Shown piece after piece: positions 51,823 through 59,975 of a stretch of 64,000 bases of DNA. The translations under genes were made by a program, and so were the position numbers. Numbering within the stretch: the first letter of the stretch is position 1; each line of letters starts with the position of its first letter. This stretch comes from Peribacillus asahii (GTDB lineage: Bacteria > Bacillota > Bacilli > Bacillales > DSM-1321): NCBI RefSeq assembly GCF_004006295.1, contig NZ_CP026095.1:2714001-2778000 (forward strand), read 5' to 3'. Under the pieces are notes generated by a model that was not told where the DNA came from, searched no databases, and worked only from the letters and a program-made list of their open reading frames with translations.

Positions 51823-53271
51823 TTATAATATTGGCGATAATAATCTCGATAACGATTCCTTCATACGGATTTTTTTAGAACGTTTTTCATACAATTCCCT
51901 CGTTAACTCTGTGGACACTTCGATATCTTTATAAAAAACGTCGGTCAGCGTCTGGGCAATACTTTCATCATAAATGAAGGCATTGACTTCAAAATTCAAT
52001 TTAAAGCTTCTTACATCAATATTGGCTGTGCCAACCGATGAAACTTCTTCATCTACTACAATCATTTTGGCATGAATAAAACCGTTATCGTAAATATATA
52101 CTTGTGCTCCAGTCTTTAATAATTCCCCTGCATAATATGTCGTCGCCCAATATACAAACACATGATCTGGCTTATTCGGAATCATAAGCTTCACGCTAAT
52201 TCCTGAAAGGCTCGCAATTCTTAGTGCATCTAACAAGCTGGAATCTGGAATAAAGTATGGCGTTTGAATCAAAATCGACTTTTTCGCCGATGTAATTAAT
52301 TTAATATAACCGTTTTTAATTTGTTCCCATTCTGAGTCTGGGCCGCTTGTGACAATTTGTAAACCGATAGAGCCATTTGGTTCAAGCACAGGAAAATAAT
52401 TTGGTTGATACACAATATCATGATGTTTAGACGCTTGATTCCAATCGAGAATAAACCGAGTTTGAATCGCATATACCGCTGAACCCTCTATCCGTAAATG
52501 GGTATCACGCCAGTAGCCGAATTTTTGAACTAATCCTAAATACTCATCCCCTACATTAAAGCCTCCCACATAGCCAATTTTCCCATCAATAATGACTAAT
52601 TTCCGGTGATTACGAAAATTAAGACGCGGATTAAAAAACTTTACTTTAGACGGAAAGAACACTTCCACTCGTCCACCGGCTTCGCGGAACTCTTTAAAAA
52701 ACTTCTTCTTCAACGTTCGTGATCCCAAATCATCATATAATACACGAACTTTAACCCCTTCTTTAACCTTAGCTGTTAACGCTTCAATAAACCGCTTCCC
52801 TAAGCAATCATTTTGAATAATATAATACTGAATATGTATATGATTTTTCGCTTGCGCAATATCTTTAAACAATTGCTCGAACTTTTGCTTACCATCCGTA
52901 AAAATTGAAACTTCATTATCTTCCGTTAACACGGCATCATTTGTCCATAAATGCATATAAATTAAATCGCGATAGTCTCTAGTTGAATCATTCCTAAATA
53001 AAAACTGATTATTTGTCAAGCCCGTTAACTGTTGATCTAAAATCTTTTCAATTCCAATTTTCTTCTTATCCTCCCAATAAAATAAATGGGAACGGCGTAA
53101 TGTGCGTCCAAATAAAAGGTAAAGAACAAAGCCAGCAACAGGTAAAAAATATAACACTAATAACCAAGCCCATGTTGTACTCGGCTCTCTTCTTTCAATA
53201 AAAATAACAATCGTCGCAAACAAAAGATTTAAAATGAGAATTAAAATAAGGAAAATCGATGTAATTGACAT
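51823..53271 (-). CDS. cls: Cardiolipin synthase
   Basis: 482 residues from ATG 53271 with GTGAGGAT before it. Two N-terminal membrane helices (about 3-24 and 34-54), then two phospholipase D domains with HKD motifs HRKLVIIDGKIGYVGGFN and HAKMIVVDEEVSSVGTAN. It joins two phosphatidylglycerols to give cardiolipin plus glycerol. The acidic N-terminal REPSTTWAWLLVLYFLPVAG is the typical start of Bacillus Cls. Single gene. Confidence 0.95.
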   Translation of the reverse strand: MSITSIFLILILILNLLFATIVIFIERREPSTTWAWLLVLYFLPVAGFVLYLLFGRTLRRSHLFYWEDKKKIGIEKILDQQLTGLTNNQFLFRNDSTRDYRDLIYMHLWTNDAVLTEDNEVSIFTDGKQKFEQLFKDIAQAKNHIHIQYYIIQNDCLGKRFIEALTAKVKEGVKVRVLYDDLGSRTLKKKFFKEFREAGGRVEVFFPSKVKFFNPRLNFRNHRKLVIIDGKIGYVGGFNVGDEYLGLVQKFGYWRDTHLRIEGSAVYAIQTRFILDWNQASKHHDIVYQPNYFPVLEPNGSIGLQIVTSGPDSEWEQIKNGYIKLITSAKKSILIQTPYFIPDSSLLDALRIASLSGISVKLMIPNKPDHVFVYWATTYYAGELLKTGAQVYIYDNGFIHAKMIVVDEEVSSVGTANIDVRSFKLNFEVNAFIYDESIAQTLTDVFYKDIEVSTELTRELYEKRSKKIRMKESLSRLLSPIL

Positions 53272-53382
53272 AGTAAAATCCTCACAAACAAGTTTTATCT
53301 TCTCTGTTAAGGATAACATTCATTCTTTATTAAAAAAAGGAATAAACGTCGTTTCATAAGGACCATTTCACTAAAAGAAAAT

Positions 53383-53417
53383 AAGAGGCCCTCCAAAAAC
53401 ATGAAAAGCCTCTTTTT
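53383..53417 (-). terminator. Terminator downstream of tauE
   Basis: AAGAGGC/GCCTCTT stem with an 18-nt loop just beyond the TauE-like gene, followed by T-rich DNA on the minus strand. Confidence 0.55.
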
Positions 53418-53451
53418 ATAACAGCAAAAAATCAGGTGACTCCATTATTGC

Positions 53452-54228
53452 TCACACAATATCGAGCCATATTTTTATTGCTGTCGCGGAAATTAAGAGC
53501 GCAAGGAGCACTTGCAAAACCTTTGTATTCATTTTTTTACCTGCTTTTGCACCAAGCGGAGAGGCAAGTAAGCTTGCAATAATCATAATAACAGCTGGAT
53601 ATAAATCCACTTGTCCGGTAGATACTTTACCAACTGTTGAGCCAATAGATGAAATAAACGTAATCGCTAAGGAAGAAGCAATCGTCATCCTTGTCGGAAT
53701 TTTTAACACGGTCAACATAATCGGCACAAGTAAGAAAGAACCTGCGGCACCGACAATTCCTGAACCAATTCCAACAATAAACGCCAATCCTGTTGCTAGC
53801 CATTTATTAAATGTAACTTGATCAAATGATTGGTCGTCTATATTCTTCTTCGGTATAAACATCATGACAGCAGCAATCAAGGCAAGAATGCCATAAATGA
53901 CGTTAATCCCCGATTCGGACATCCAGCGTGATCCATAGCTTCCAATGAAGCTTCCTAATAAAATACTAATTCCCATATAGCCGATGAGTGTTTTATTTAA
54001 ATAGCCGCCTTTTCGATAAACCCAAACACCGCCAATCGTGGCAAACAATACTTGTACGGCACTAATACCGGATACTTCATGGGCGCTAAATGCTGCAATG
54101 CCAAATAGAGGAGGAATATAGAGCAGCATCGGATACTTAATGATGGACCCGCCGATTCCAACCATCCCTGAAAGATAGGAGCCGATAAATCCAATTAGAA
54201 AAATAACAATCATAAATCCTATATCCAT
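53452..54228 (-). CDS. tauE: TauE/SafE sulfite exporter (TSUP family)
   Basis: 258 residues, seven or eight membrane helices. TSUP signature [18 protein letters not shown] in the first half and [17 protein letters not shown] in the second, the two internal repeats of the family. In CstR-controlled loci it exports sulfite or thiosulfate produced by sulfane-sulfur oxidation. It lies directly after the persulfide gene cluster, though 54337-54466 hairpins lie between it and the next gene; it may have its own message. Confidence 0.88.
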   Translation of the reverse strand: MDIGFMIVIFLIGFIGSYLSGMVGIGGSIIKYPMLLYIPPLFGIAAFSAHEVSGISAVQVLFATIGGVWVYRKGGYLNKTLIGYMGISILLGSFIGSYGSRWMSESGINVIYGILALIAAVMMFIPKKNIDDQSFDQVTFNKWLATGLAFIVGIGSGIVGAAGSFLLVPIMLTVLKIPTRMTIASSLAITFISSIGSTVGKVSTGQVDLYPAVIMIIASLLASPLGAKAGKKMNTKVLQVLLALLISATAIKIWLDIV

Positions 54229-54336
54229 TTTAAACTCTCCCTTTAAGAAAAGGGACCAAATAAGGGCCCCTTTTCAAATTGATTCTGTAACCGACAATAA
54301 GGTTTACAGAGTAAAGGTTGTTTTTTATCCCACACT

Positions 54337-54409
54337 TAACGGGCAGTAAGACCCCCACCTCAAGCTTATGAGGAACCAAAGAAGAGAGGTGGGGGACAAC
54401 TGCCCGTAA
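54337..54409. repeat. Large composite hairpin 1
   Basis: TTAACGGGCAGT (54336-54347) pairs with ACTGCCCGTAA (54399-54409), and inside it ACCCCCACCTC (54351-54361) with GAGGTGGGGG (54386-54395), giving a hairpin of two stacked stems over a 24-nt loop. It is too elaborate for a simple terminator and has no T-run. Possible MITE-like or structured RNA element. Confidence 0.5.
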
Positions 54410-54430
54410 AGGTCCGATTCGTTCAACTAA

Positions 54431-54466
54431 CCATCAGTGGGGGATGAAGGAACCCCCCACTGATGG
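54431..54466. repeat. Hairpin 2 before the rhodanese-MBL stop codon
   Basis: Perfect 13-bp stem CCATCAGTGGGGG (54431-54443) and CCCCCACTGATGG (54454-54466), 10-nt loop, 11 bp from the stop codon of the rhodanese-MBL gene. It may act as a terminator or RNA stabiliser. Confidence 0.55.
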
Positions 54467-54476
54467 AAGTTTCACT

Positions 54477-55604
54477 TTATCTTACAGCACAGCGATTAGG
54501 GCCAATCTCCATTTCTCTTTGCTCTTCTTCATCCGGTGTAATTTTCCCCATATTGACTTCACGAATTTGTTGATACGCATTTGGTTGTGGTGGAAGATTC
54601 TCCGATACAACGCTTCGGAATATTGCTTCATCTTCAATATTTAATCCATGATTTTCAGCAAATAGTTTGCCTAACTTCTCAGAAACCGTACCATCTTCAT
54701 TAAGCTCGCTCACAATCATGAAATGAGCTGGTAGAACAAGTAACTCATCCGATAGTGCACGGTAACGTTTATATAATGTTTCACGTAAATCCCCCACCCA
54801 ATCGTCTGCTAAGCCTGCTAAATCAGGACGACCAATCGAATCAATGAAAAGGATATCTCCTGATAATAAATATGTGTTATCGACTACAAAGGAAGTAGAA
54901 CCAATTGTATGCCCTGGAGAGTATAGTGCTTCAATTGAAATAGCTGTACTTCCAATCATTACTTCATGGCCGCCTTCAAGCTTGTTATAGTCAAACGTTA
55001 CCTCAGCCGCATCTTTTGGAGGTAACCAATAATTCGCACCTGTTTCTTTCGCAATGACTCGGCCGCCAGAAATATGGTCTGCATGTAAATGTGTGTCAAA
55101 TACATGCTTAATAGTTGCTTGTTTTTCTTTAGCAAAATGAAGGAACACATCCGTCATTCTTGTCGCATCAATCACAGCAGCTTCACCATCTGAAATGACC
55201 ATATAAGAAAGACAGCCTTTTCCAATACGAACGAATTGATAAATCTCGCCACCGTCTTTTAAATCCCCAACCCGCACCGGTTCTAAATGTTCACTCCACG
55301 CTTTCATACCACCCTGTAAATAGCTAACATCTCGCCCAGCTTCAGAAAGCATGTCAGCTACCATAACCGAAGATCCTTCTTTGGCACAAACAACTAGAAT
55401 GTCTTGATCAGTCGGAAGCTTCGGCAGTAATTCTTCTACTCCGTCTAATAAGTCAAAGTAAGGAATATTTAAATGTGCGAAATTAGCTCCTTCCACTTTC
55501 CAATCTTCAAAATCACTTGCATTTCGTACATCTAAAATAAAAAGTGGCTCTTTATTAAAAATCTTTTTCGTTACTTCCTTAGCTGTCATTGGTTGATAAG
55601 TCAT
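54477..55604 (-). CDS. cstB: Rhodanese-metallo-beta-lactamase fusion (CstB-like persulfide dioxygenase)
   Basis: 375 residues. N-terminal rhodanese (1-110) with active-site Cys in [10 protein letters not shown]-terminal MBL-fold (115-375) with metal motif [16 protein letters not shown] and LSGDILF. Such proteins oxidise low-molecular-weight persulfides to sulfite and pass sulfur by the rhodanese. In CstB of S. aureus the order of domains is different (MBL first); here the rhodanese comes first. Upstream site at 55610 is a CstR-type operator, so this is the last unit of the cluster. Confidence 0.88.
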   Translation of the reverse strand: MTYQPMTAKEVTKKIFNKEPLFILDVRNASDFEDWKVEGANFAHLNIPYFDLLDGVEELLPKLPTDQDILVVCAKEGSSVMVADMLSEAGRDVSYLQGGMKAWSEHLEPVRVGDLKDGGEIYQFVRIGKGCLSYMVISDGEAAVIDATRMTDVFLHFAKEKQATIKHVFDTHLHADHISGGRVIAKETGANYWLPPKDAAEVTFDYNKLEGGHEVMIGSTAISIEALYSPGHTIGSTSFVVDNTYLLSGDILFIDSIGRPDLAGLADDWVGDLRETLYKRYRALSDELLVLPAHFMIVSELNEDGTVSEKLGKLFAENHGLNIEDEAIFRSVVSENLPPQPNAYQQIREVNMGKITPDEEEQREMEIGPNRCAVR

Positions 55605-55609
55605 CTAAT

Positions 55610-55625
55610 ATACCCCCTATAGTAT
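55610..55625. promoter_or_regulatory. CstR-type operator 1
   Basis: ATACCCCCTATAGTAT, a 16-bp near-palindrome related to the perfect site at 57497, just 6 bp upstream of the rhodanese-MBL ATG. Confidence 0.6.
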
Positions 55626-55728
55626 TTAAAAATGCATTTTTTTACTACTCCCATTAACTAGGAGTAGTCATTTATCTCAGGTTAACAGCAAGTCAATCTC
55701 CTCAATGAGTAAAGCTTTCCTTTATGCT

Positions 55729-56292
55729 TTATAACGATTCCGTTGCCCCCGTCCATTGACTCATTCCAGGCACGACATTTATAACATTGTGAAAGCCTTG
55801 TTTCGCTAATTGTTGAGCCGCCAAATCACTTCGGTTTCCGGTACGACATACCACATAAATTTCAGCCTCTTTATTTAAAGAAGATGCTTCTTTTTCTAAA
55901 TCTCCTAGCGGAATAGATACAGCACCAGGTATATGAGTAAATGCATACTCTGCTGCTTCACGAACATCTACAATAATGACGGAAGAATCATGTAACTTCT
56001 CAGCCAACCCTTCATTTGAAATTACATAAGGATGTTTTTTCTCTGTTTCTTCTTCTCCGTTAGACTTACGTAAATAATGCTTTAATACTGAACCTTCTTC
56101 AATGATTCCAATATATTGATGCCCGCTGCTAGCAGCCCAAGCCTGTAAATCTGCTTTAGATCCTTTATCTGTCGCTAGCACTTCTAAAACTTGTCCTGGT
56201 TCCATCGCATTCATCGCTTTTTTCGTTTTCACGATGGGCATTGGACAAGCTAATCCGGTTGCATCAAGTGTTACATTTGTTTGAATAGCCAT
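55729..56292 (-). CDS. TusA-rhodanese fusion sulfurtransferase
   Basis: 187 residues. The TusA part (1-80) holds the catalytic Cys in TGLACPMPIVKTKKA, and the C-terminal rhodanese (95-187) has an active-site Cys in VVCRTGNRSDLA. TusA relays sulfane sulfur between partners and the rhodanese moves it to thiols. Function is like CstA of S. aureus, although that one also carries other domains. CstR-type site 16 bp upstream of the ATG. Confidence 0.9.
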   Translation of the reverse strand: MAIQTNVTLDATGLACPMPIVKTKKAMNAMEPGQVLEVLATDKGSKADLQAWAASSGHQYIGIIEEGSVLKHYLRKSNGEEETEKKHPYVISNEGLAEKLHDSSVIIVDVREAAEYAFTHIPGAVSIPLGDLEKEASSLNKEAEIYVVCRTGNRSDLAAQQLAKQGFHNVINVVPGMSQWTGATESL

Positions 56293-56307
56293 TTCAAGCC
56301 TCCTATT

Positions 56308-56323
56308 ATACCTATATGGGTAT
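56308..56323. promoter_or_regulatory. CstR-type operator 2
   Basis: ATACCTATATGGGTAT, near-palindromic, lies between the start of the TusA-rhodanese gene and the rhodanese gene. Confidence 0.65.
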
Positions 56324-56394
56324 ATTTTAAATTAAAATTTTTTATTTCATACTTCATAAGCAATCACCCATGCATGACCGATGGAAATTTCACT

Positions 56395-56691
56395 TTATTC
56401 TACATCTCCGTCCCAAGCAAGCATGCCGCCATCCATGTTTATCACCTTAAATCCTTGGTGTTCTAGAAATAATGCAGCTTGAGCACTGCGTCCACCCGAA
56501 CGACAAACCATAATATATTCTTTCACTTTATCTAAATCTTGAAGACGAAATTCTAATAAACCAAGGGGAATATGAAGAGCTGTAGGAATTTTTCCCTCTG
56601 CCACTTCCGTTGCTTCACGTACATCAATTAAATGTAGTTGTTCCCCTTTTTCTAAAAGAGACTTCACTTCTTCCGCTGAAATAGTTTTCAT
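56395..56691 (-). CDS. Single-domain rhodanese
   Basis: 98 residues from ATG 56691 with GGAGGAG upstream. Rhodanese fold: catalytic Cys in YIMVCRSGGRSAQAAL, and DVREATEVAEGKIPTALHIP. It forms persulfide on Cys to donate sulfane sulfur. The 3' end, GATGGAAATTTCACTTTATT, resembles the 3' end of the rhodanese-MBL gene region. Confidence 0.9.
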   Translation of the reverse strand: MKTISAEEVKSLLEKGEQLHLIDVREATEVAEGKIPTALHIPLGLLEFRLQDLDKVKEYIMVCRSGGRSAQAALFLEHQGFKVINMDGGMLAWDGDVE

Positions 56692-56706
56692 TATACTCCT
56701 CCTCAT

Positions 56707-57186
56707 TTAAATAAATAAATTGACATGTCCCTCTTCCGCATCGGCTAAATAGGCAGCTACTCCTGCATACTCAATGCCTTCTAACAATTCTTCTTGCTGT
56801 AAGCCAAGCAAATCCATCGTCATCGTACAAGCTACTAACTTGACGTCTTGCTCCTGAGCCATTTCAATTAATTGTGGTAAAGTCATCGTGTTATGCTTTG
56901 CCATTACATGTTTAATCATTTTTGGACCGAATCCTGCAAAATTCATTTTAGAGATGCCCATTTTATCTGCCCCACGCGGCATCATTTTTGCAAATATCTT
57001 TTCAATAAATCCTTTATTTACTTTCACTTCTTCCTCTTTACGAAGCGCGTTCAATCCCCAAAATGTATGAAAAATTGTCACTTCATGATCATAAGCCGCT
57101 GCTCCATTCGCAATAATATAAGCTGCCATCGCTTTGTCGTAATCTCCACTAAACAAGACAATCGTTGTTTTTTTCTTTTCAGTCAC
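56707..57186 (-). CDS. DsrE/DsrF-like sulfur-carrier protein
   Basis: 159 residues. DsrE2-type protein: VLFSGDYDKAMAAYIIANGA at the start, HTFWGLNALRKEEEV, and a conserved Cys in VKLVACTMTMDLLGLQ that carries sulfur. These proteins bind and transfer persulfide. It is separated by 15 bp from the following rhodanese gene, so the two probably share an mRNA. Site 3 at 57210 lies upstream. Confidence 0.88.
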   Translation of the reverse strand: MTEKKKTTIVLFSGDYDKAMAAYIIANGAAAYDHEVTIFHTFWGLNALRKEEEVKVNKGFIEKIFAKMMPRGADKMGISKMNFAGFGPKMIKHVMAKHNTMTLPQLIEMAQEQDVKLVACTMTMDLLGLQQEELLEGIEYAGVAAYLADAEEGHVNLFI

Positions 57187-57209
57187 TTGTTTACCCCCTT
57201 ATTATACAT

Positions 57210-57225
57210 ACACCCCTATCGGTAT
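57210..57225. promoter_or_regulatory. CstR-type operator 3
   Basis: ACACCCCTATCGGTAT, an imperfect match to the palindrome of site 4, 24 bp upstream of the DsrE-like start codon. Confidence 0.5.
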
Positions 57226-57243
57226 ATTAAAACGTAAAAAAAA

Positions 57244-57471
57244 TTAACGCTTTTTAATTAAAAATTGAATTACATCATTCTCTTCTGTTACTTCTATTAA
57301 TTCGTGACCCGTTGATTTAGTCCAAGCTGCAAAGTCATTTTTTGATCCTTTATCCGTTGTATGCACTTCAAGAATTTCTCCTTCTTCTAACTCTTGAATC
57401 GCTTTTTTTGCTCGAACAATTGGCATTGGACATGCTAAACTTTTTGCATCTAAAAATTTATCTACTTTCAT
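57244..57471 (-). CDS. tusA: TusA-family sulfurtransferase
   Basis: 75 residues. Catalytic Cys14 in KSLACPMPIVRAKKAIQEL, and HTTDKGSKNDFAAWTKSTGH near residue 50, both TusA hallmarks. It receives and passes on sulfur from a persulfide. It is 82 bp downstream of the cstR gene, with the best CstR-type palindrome (site 4) upstream. Confidence 0.92.
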   Translation of the reverse strand: MKVDKFLDAKSLACPMPIVRAKKAIQELEEGEILEVHTTDKGSKNDFAAWTKSTGHELIEVTEENDVIQFLIKKR

Positions 57472-57496
57472 GTTTCATTCCTCCAAACGTTATTTT

Positions 57497-57512
57497 ATAC
57501 CCTATAGGGTAT
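57497..57512. promoter_or_regulatory. CstR-type operator 4 (perfect palindrome)
   Basis: ATACCCTATAGGGTAT is fully symmetric and lies 26 bp upstream of the tusA start codon, between tusA and cstR. It defines the consensus for the four other sites and fits the GC-flanked palindromes recognised by CsoR-family proteins. Confidence 0.75.
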
Positions 57513-57553
57513 ATTATATATAAAATAAAAAAGGTTGCAAGCCTTTTTTTATT

Positions 57554-57817
57554 TTATCTACTTTTCACAAGTAGATTTACTGCCTCTTTGACAAGCTCTT
57601 CAGGATTTTTATCACCTGTTTCATTTGCCATACGAACACATTCCACAAGATTAGAACTAACAATTACACCAATTGTACGATCGATTGCAGAACGTGTGGC
57701 TGAAAGCTGTGTTACAACATCTTTACAGTCTTTATTCTCTTCCATCATTTTCAGAATACCGCGAAGCTGACCTTCAATTCGCTTGACTCGATTTTTCACT
57801 TGAGCATCATATTCCAT
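57554..57817 (-). CDS. cstR: Persulfide-sensing CsoR-family repressor (CstR)
   Basis: 87 residues, all-helical CsoR/RcnR fold. Cys31 (NKDCKDVV) and Cys60 (LVECVRM) match the two sensing cysteines of S. aureus CstR, and the copper-liganding His of CsoR, four residues before the second Cys, is replaced by Asn. It should release DNA when these Cys form a di- or trisulfide with persulfide. Site 5 lies upstream, so autoregulation is likely. Confidence 0.92.
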   Translation of the reverse strand: MEYDAQVKNRVKRIEGQLRGILKMMEENKDCKDVVTQLSATRSAIDRTIGVIVSSNLVECVRMANETGDKNPEELVKEAVNLLVKSR

Positions 57818-57900
57818 ACGTAACGGCCTCCTTTACTGCTTGTATGTAGGTTACCCTATTATACAGGCTCATTATGAAAGAAAACTACTACACTCAATAT

Positions 57901-57916
57901 ATACCCTTGTAGGTAT
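57901..57916. promoter_or_regulatory. CstR-type operator 5
   Basis: ATACCCTTGTAGGTAT, matching the perfect site except in the centre, lies 84 bp upstream of cstR on the plus coordinate side, facing the truncated tnpB. Confidence 0.6.
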
Positions 57917-57964
57917 GTTGTCAACGTTCAAAGTTTTAATTATGTTTTAGTTTTTACCGATTTT

Positions 57965-58020
57965 CCGAACGAGAAAGCCCATTACGGTGTGAGTCACACC
58001 CCCTTTAGGGATGGGATGAG
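57965..58020 (+). mobile_element. Orphan IS605-type end upstream of the truncated tnpB
   Basis: GAACGAGAAAGCCCATTACG, then a GGTGTGA/TCACACC stem, CCTTTAGG and GGGATGGGATGAGAG form nested stems (CCCAT/ATGGG) and the GAGAAAGCCC...GGGATGAGAG pattern seen at other IS605 right ends. Its sequence differs from the 78-nt omegaRNA-like elements of this window. It is probably the end of another tnpB element. Confidence 0.4.
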
Positions 58021-58086
58021 AGTGAGATCGAACCGGGCGTGTTTTATGACACGTCAGAGGTTCGATTTTTTTTATAGGATATACTC

Positions 58087-58116
58087 TTGTATTAAGAACA
58101 AACGTTCTGATATAAT
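58087..58116 (+). promoter_or_regulatory. Promoter of the truncated tnpB with a LexA-like box
   Basis: TTGTAT (58087-58092) and TATAAT (58111-58116) are 18 bp apart. Between them stands AGAACAAACGTTCT (58095-58108), which keeps the GAAC-N4-GTTC core of the Bacillus LexA (DinR) consensus, differing only at the outermost bases. A box in this place would block RNA polymerase. Confidence 0.55.
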
Positions 58117-58150
58117 GAGTGTAAGTAAAAGAGAAAGGAGGCAAAACGAT

Positions 58151-58582
58151 TTGTTTGTCACTCATTCCTTTCAAATTCCTTATGATCGAAACATATACAA
58201 AGAATTAAGAACGATGCAACGAGAAGCAGCCTCCGTTTGGAACGATATCGTGCGGGAAGCTACTTCCTATTATTTTGCTTGCAAAAAGTGGGTAAGTAAA
58301 ACAGAGATTCAAGCCATTCGAAAACAAACCTACAACCTTCATTCGCAAACGGTTCAAGCCATTGCAGATAAATATGCGGCAAACCGTGAAACGATTCGAC
58401 AGCTGAGAAAAACGGATAAAAAAGCCAAATATCCGTGGCGAAGAAAATATTATTATTGTATCCCCTTAAAAAAAGCTTCTATGGACATTTCAACAAACAC
58501 CATCACGATTAAAAAAGTAGACTATGGATTCTCCCTCTCTGACCTTTTAACGAAGAAGAAAAAGAAAAACTGGAACGAAAAT
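58151..58582 (+). pseudogene. tnpB: 5' part of a tnpB, internally deleted
   Basis: TTG 58151 with AAAGGAGGC upstream. Reads LFVTHSFQIPYDRNIYKE, SVWNDIVREATSYYFACKKW and NLHSQTVQAIADKYAANRE, followed by KYPWRRKYYY, closely parallel to the tnpB at 19.2 kb (for example NLHSQTVQAIA against PLHSQTVQAIA). After about 140 residues the coding sequence ends and the omegaRNA-like 78 nt start at once. RuvC residues and zinc ribbon are lost, so no nuclease can be made. An intact right end is kept. Confidence 0.85.
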
Positions 58583-58660
58583 CTGCCTCTTCTTATGGAA
58601 GGTGGTAAGTGGGGTGTTTGTGAGAAAGAACCCCGTGGCCTTAGCCATGGGAGTGGTCAG
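58583..58660 (+). mobile_element. OmegaRNA-like right end of the deleted tnpB (copy B)
   Basis: 78 nt from CTGCCTCTTC to GGTCAG, one mismatch from copy A at 36215-36292. It ends with a CCCCGTGGC/GCCATGGG hairpin. Beyond 58660 the three copies diverge, so this is the element boundary, and the first 20 bases downstream would be the guide if transcribed. Promoter and ribosome site of the deleted tnpB lie upstream on the same strand, so transcription is likely. Confidence 0.7.
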
Positions 58661-58719
58661 ACAGTAAAATATCTCCTAAATCAGCCGATTCGCTAATATT
58701 AGGAGATATCGTTAACCAC

Positions 58720-59337
58720 TCACAAAGAGGTTGGACGTTTTATTTCAAATGTTTGACCTAATTTACTGTAATAGTTTCCAGCTAGTCGGGCTACAGGCTT
58801 TAATGCTTCAGCGTTTATTCGGCCCGCTTGATAGAGCGATGGTTCGATATGATAACAGACAATTTTGCCAATTAATAAATCGCAACCTACTTCCCCACTT
58901 TGGCCTCCAAGCTGAATCGCTTCTTCCAGCTTACATTCAAAACGAATTTTTGCCTCTTTCACAGCAGGTACAGCAATTCGTTCGCTCTTCACTAACGTAA
59001 AATTAGTTCGTGATAACTCACTTTCATCTGCTGGCAATTCAGCCGCTGTTTCATTCACATCCGCAACAATGTCTTCATCAACAATATGAACGACAAACTC
59101 TTTTAACTTTAATGCATTTCTTGCGGTGTCTTTCATCGCTCCATTTTTTCGTTGAACCGATACCGAAATAAGCGGGGGATTGGCACTCACAATATTAAAA
59201 TAGCTAAACGGCGCGGCATTCACCACTCCTTCGTCCGATTGTGTCGTGACAAACGCAATTGGACGGGGAATAATACTCCCCGTTAAAAATTTATAATTCT
59301 CTCTTTGGCTCATACTTTCTGGAGTAATAGAAATCAT
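58720..59337 (-). CDS. Flavin reductase-like FMN-binding protein
   Basis: 205 residues of the FMN-binding split barrel, YwrF group. GSIIPRPIAFVTTQSDEGVV and NAAPFSYFNIVSANPPLISV are the FMN-binding loops. It supplies reduced flavin to oxygenases or is a flavoprotein of unknown function. Placed last in the mhq operon, 23 bp after mhqD. Good ribosome site. Confidence 0.85.
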   Translation of the reverse strand: MISITPESMSQRENYKFLTGSIIPRPIAFVTTQSDEGVVNAAPFSYFNIVSANPPLISVSVQRKNGAMKDTARNALKLKEFVVHIVDEDIVADVNETAAELPADESELSRTNFTLVKSERIAVPAVKEAKIRFECKLEEAIQLGGQSGEVGCDLLIGKIVCYHIEPSLYQAGRINAEALKPVARLAGNYYSKLGQTFEIKRPTSL

Positions 59338-59360
59338 CTGTAACCCCCTCTTTATTATGC

Positions 59361-59975
59361 TTAACTAAAATTTTTTTGAAACCAACTAGCGGCTGCCTCT
59401 ACTTCAGAACGAGTCAGCTGATGACCATAGTTTTCCCAAAATACATTTACATCCGCATGGGCTGATTGAAGCAGTTCCGCTAATTCCTCTGTTTCACGAG
59501 CTGGACAAATTAGATCATTTTTACCTGCAGCAATAAAGATCTGTACTTGAGAAAGTGACGGTAGCTCTAGCCCACGTCGAGGTACCATTGGATGATGAAG
59601 AATCGCTCCTTTTAAAGCGTTCTCATAATGAAATAATAAGCTAGCTGCAATATTGGCACCATTTGAATAGCCGATTGCTACAACATTACTACGATCAAAT
59701 CCATATTCTTTCGCTGCAGCATCTAGAAACTCTTGTAATTCTTTCGTACGGAACACTAAATCTTCTTCATCGAAAACTCCTTCTGCTAAACGACGGAAAA
59801 AGCGCGGCATGCCGTTTTCTAACACATTTCCTCGTACACTTAAAACAGAAGAGTCAGGAGATACCATTTCCGCTAATGGTAATAAATCCGTTTCCGTACC
59901 ACCTGTTCCATGTAAAAGTAGCAATACAGGTGCATTCGGATTGCTCCCTTGTTGATAAATATGTTTCATGGTCAT
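59361..59975 (-). CDS. mhqD: MhqD-type carboxylesterase
   Basis: 204 residues, alpha/beta-hydrolase. HGTGGTETDLLPLAE carries the oxyanion region, nucleophile Ser in AIGYSNGANIA, Asp in AGKNDLICPA, His in YGHQLT. It is a hydrolase of the MhqD/YodD group, induced by quinones and catechols in B. subtilis. ATG overlaps the mhqO stop (ATGA), so the two genes are coupled. The substrate is not known. Confidence 0.88.
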   Translation of the reverse strand: MTMKHIYQQGSNPNAPVLLLLHGTGGTETDLLPLAEMVSPDSSVLSVRGNVLENGMPRFFRRLAEGVFDEEDLVFRTKELQEFLDAAAKEYGFDRSNVVAIGYSNGANIAASLLFHYENALKGAILHHPMVPRRGLELPSLSQVQIFIAAGKNDLICPARETEELAELLQSAHADVNVFWENYGHQLTRSEVEAAASWFQKNFS

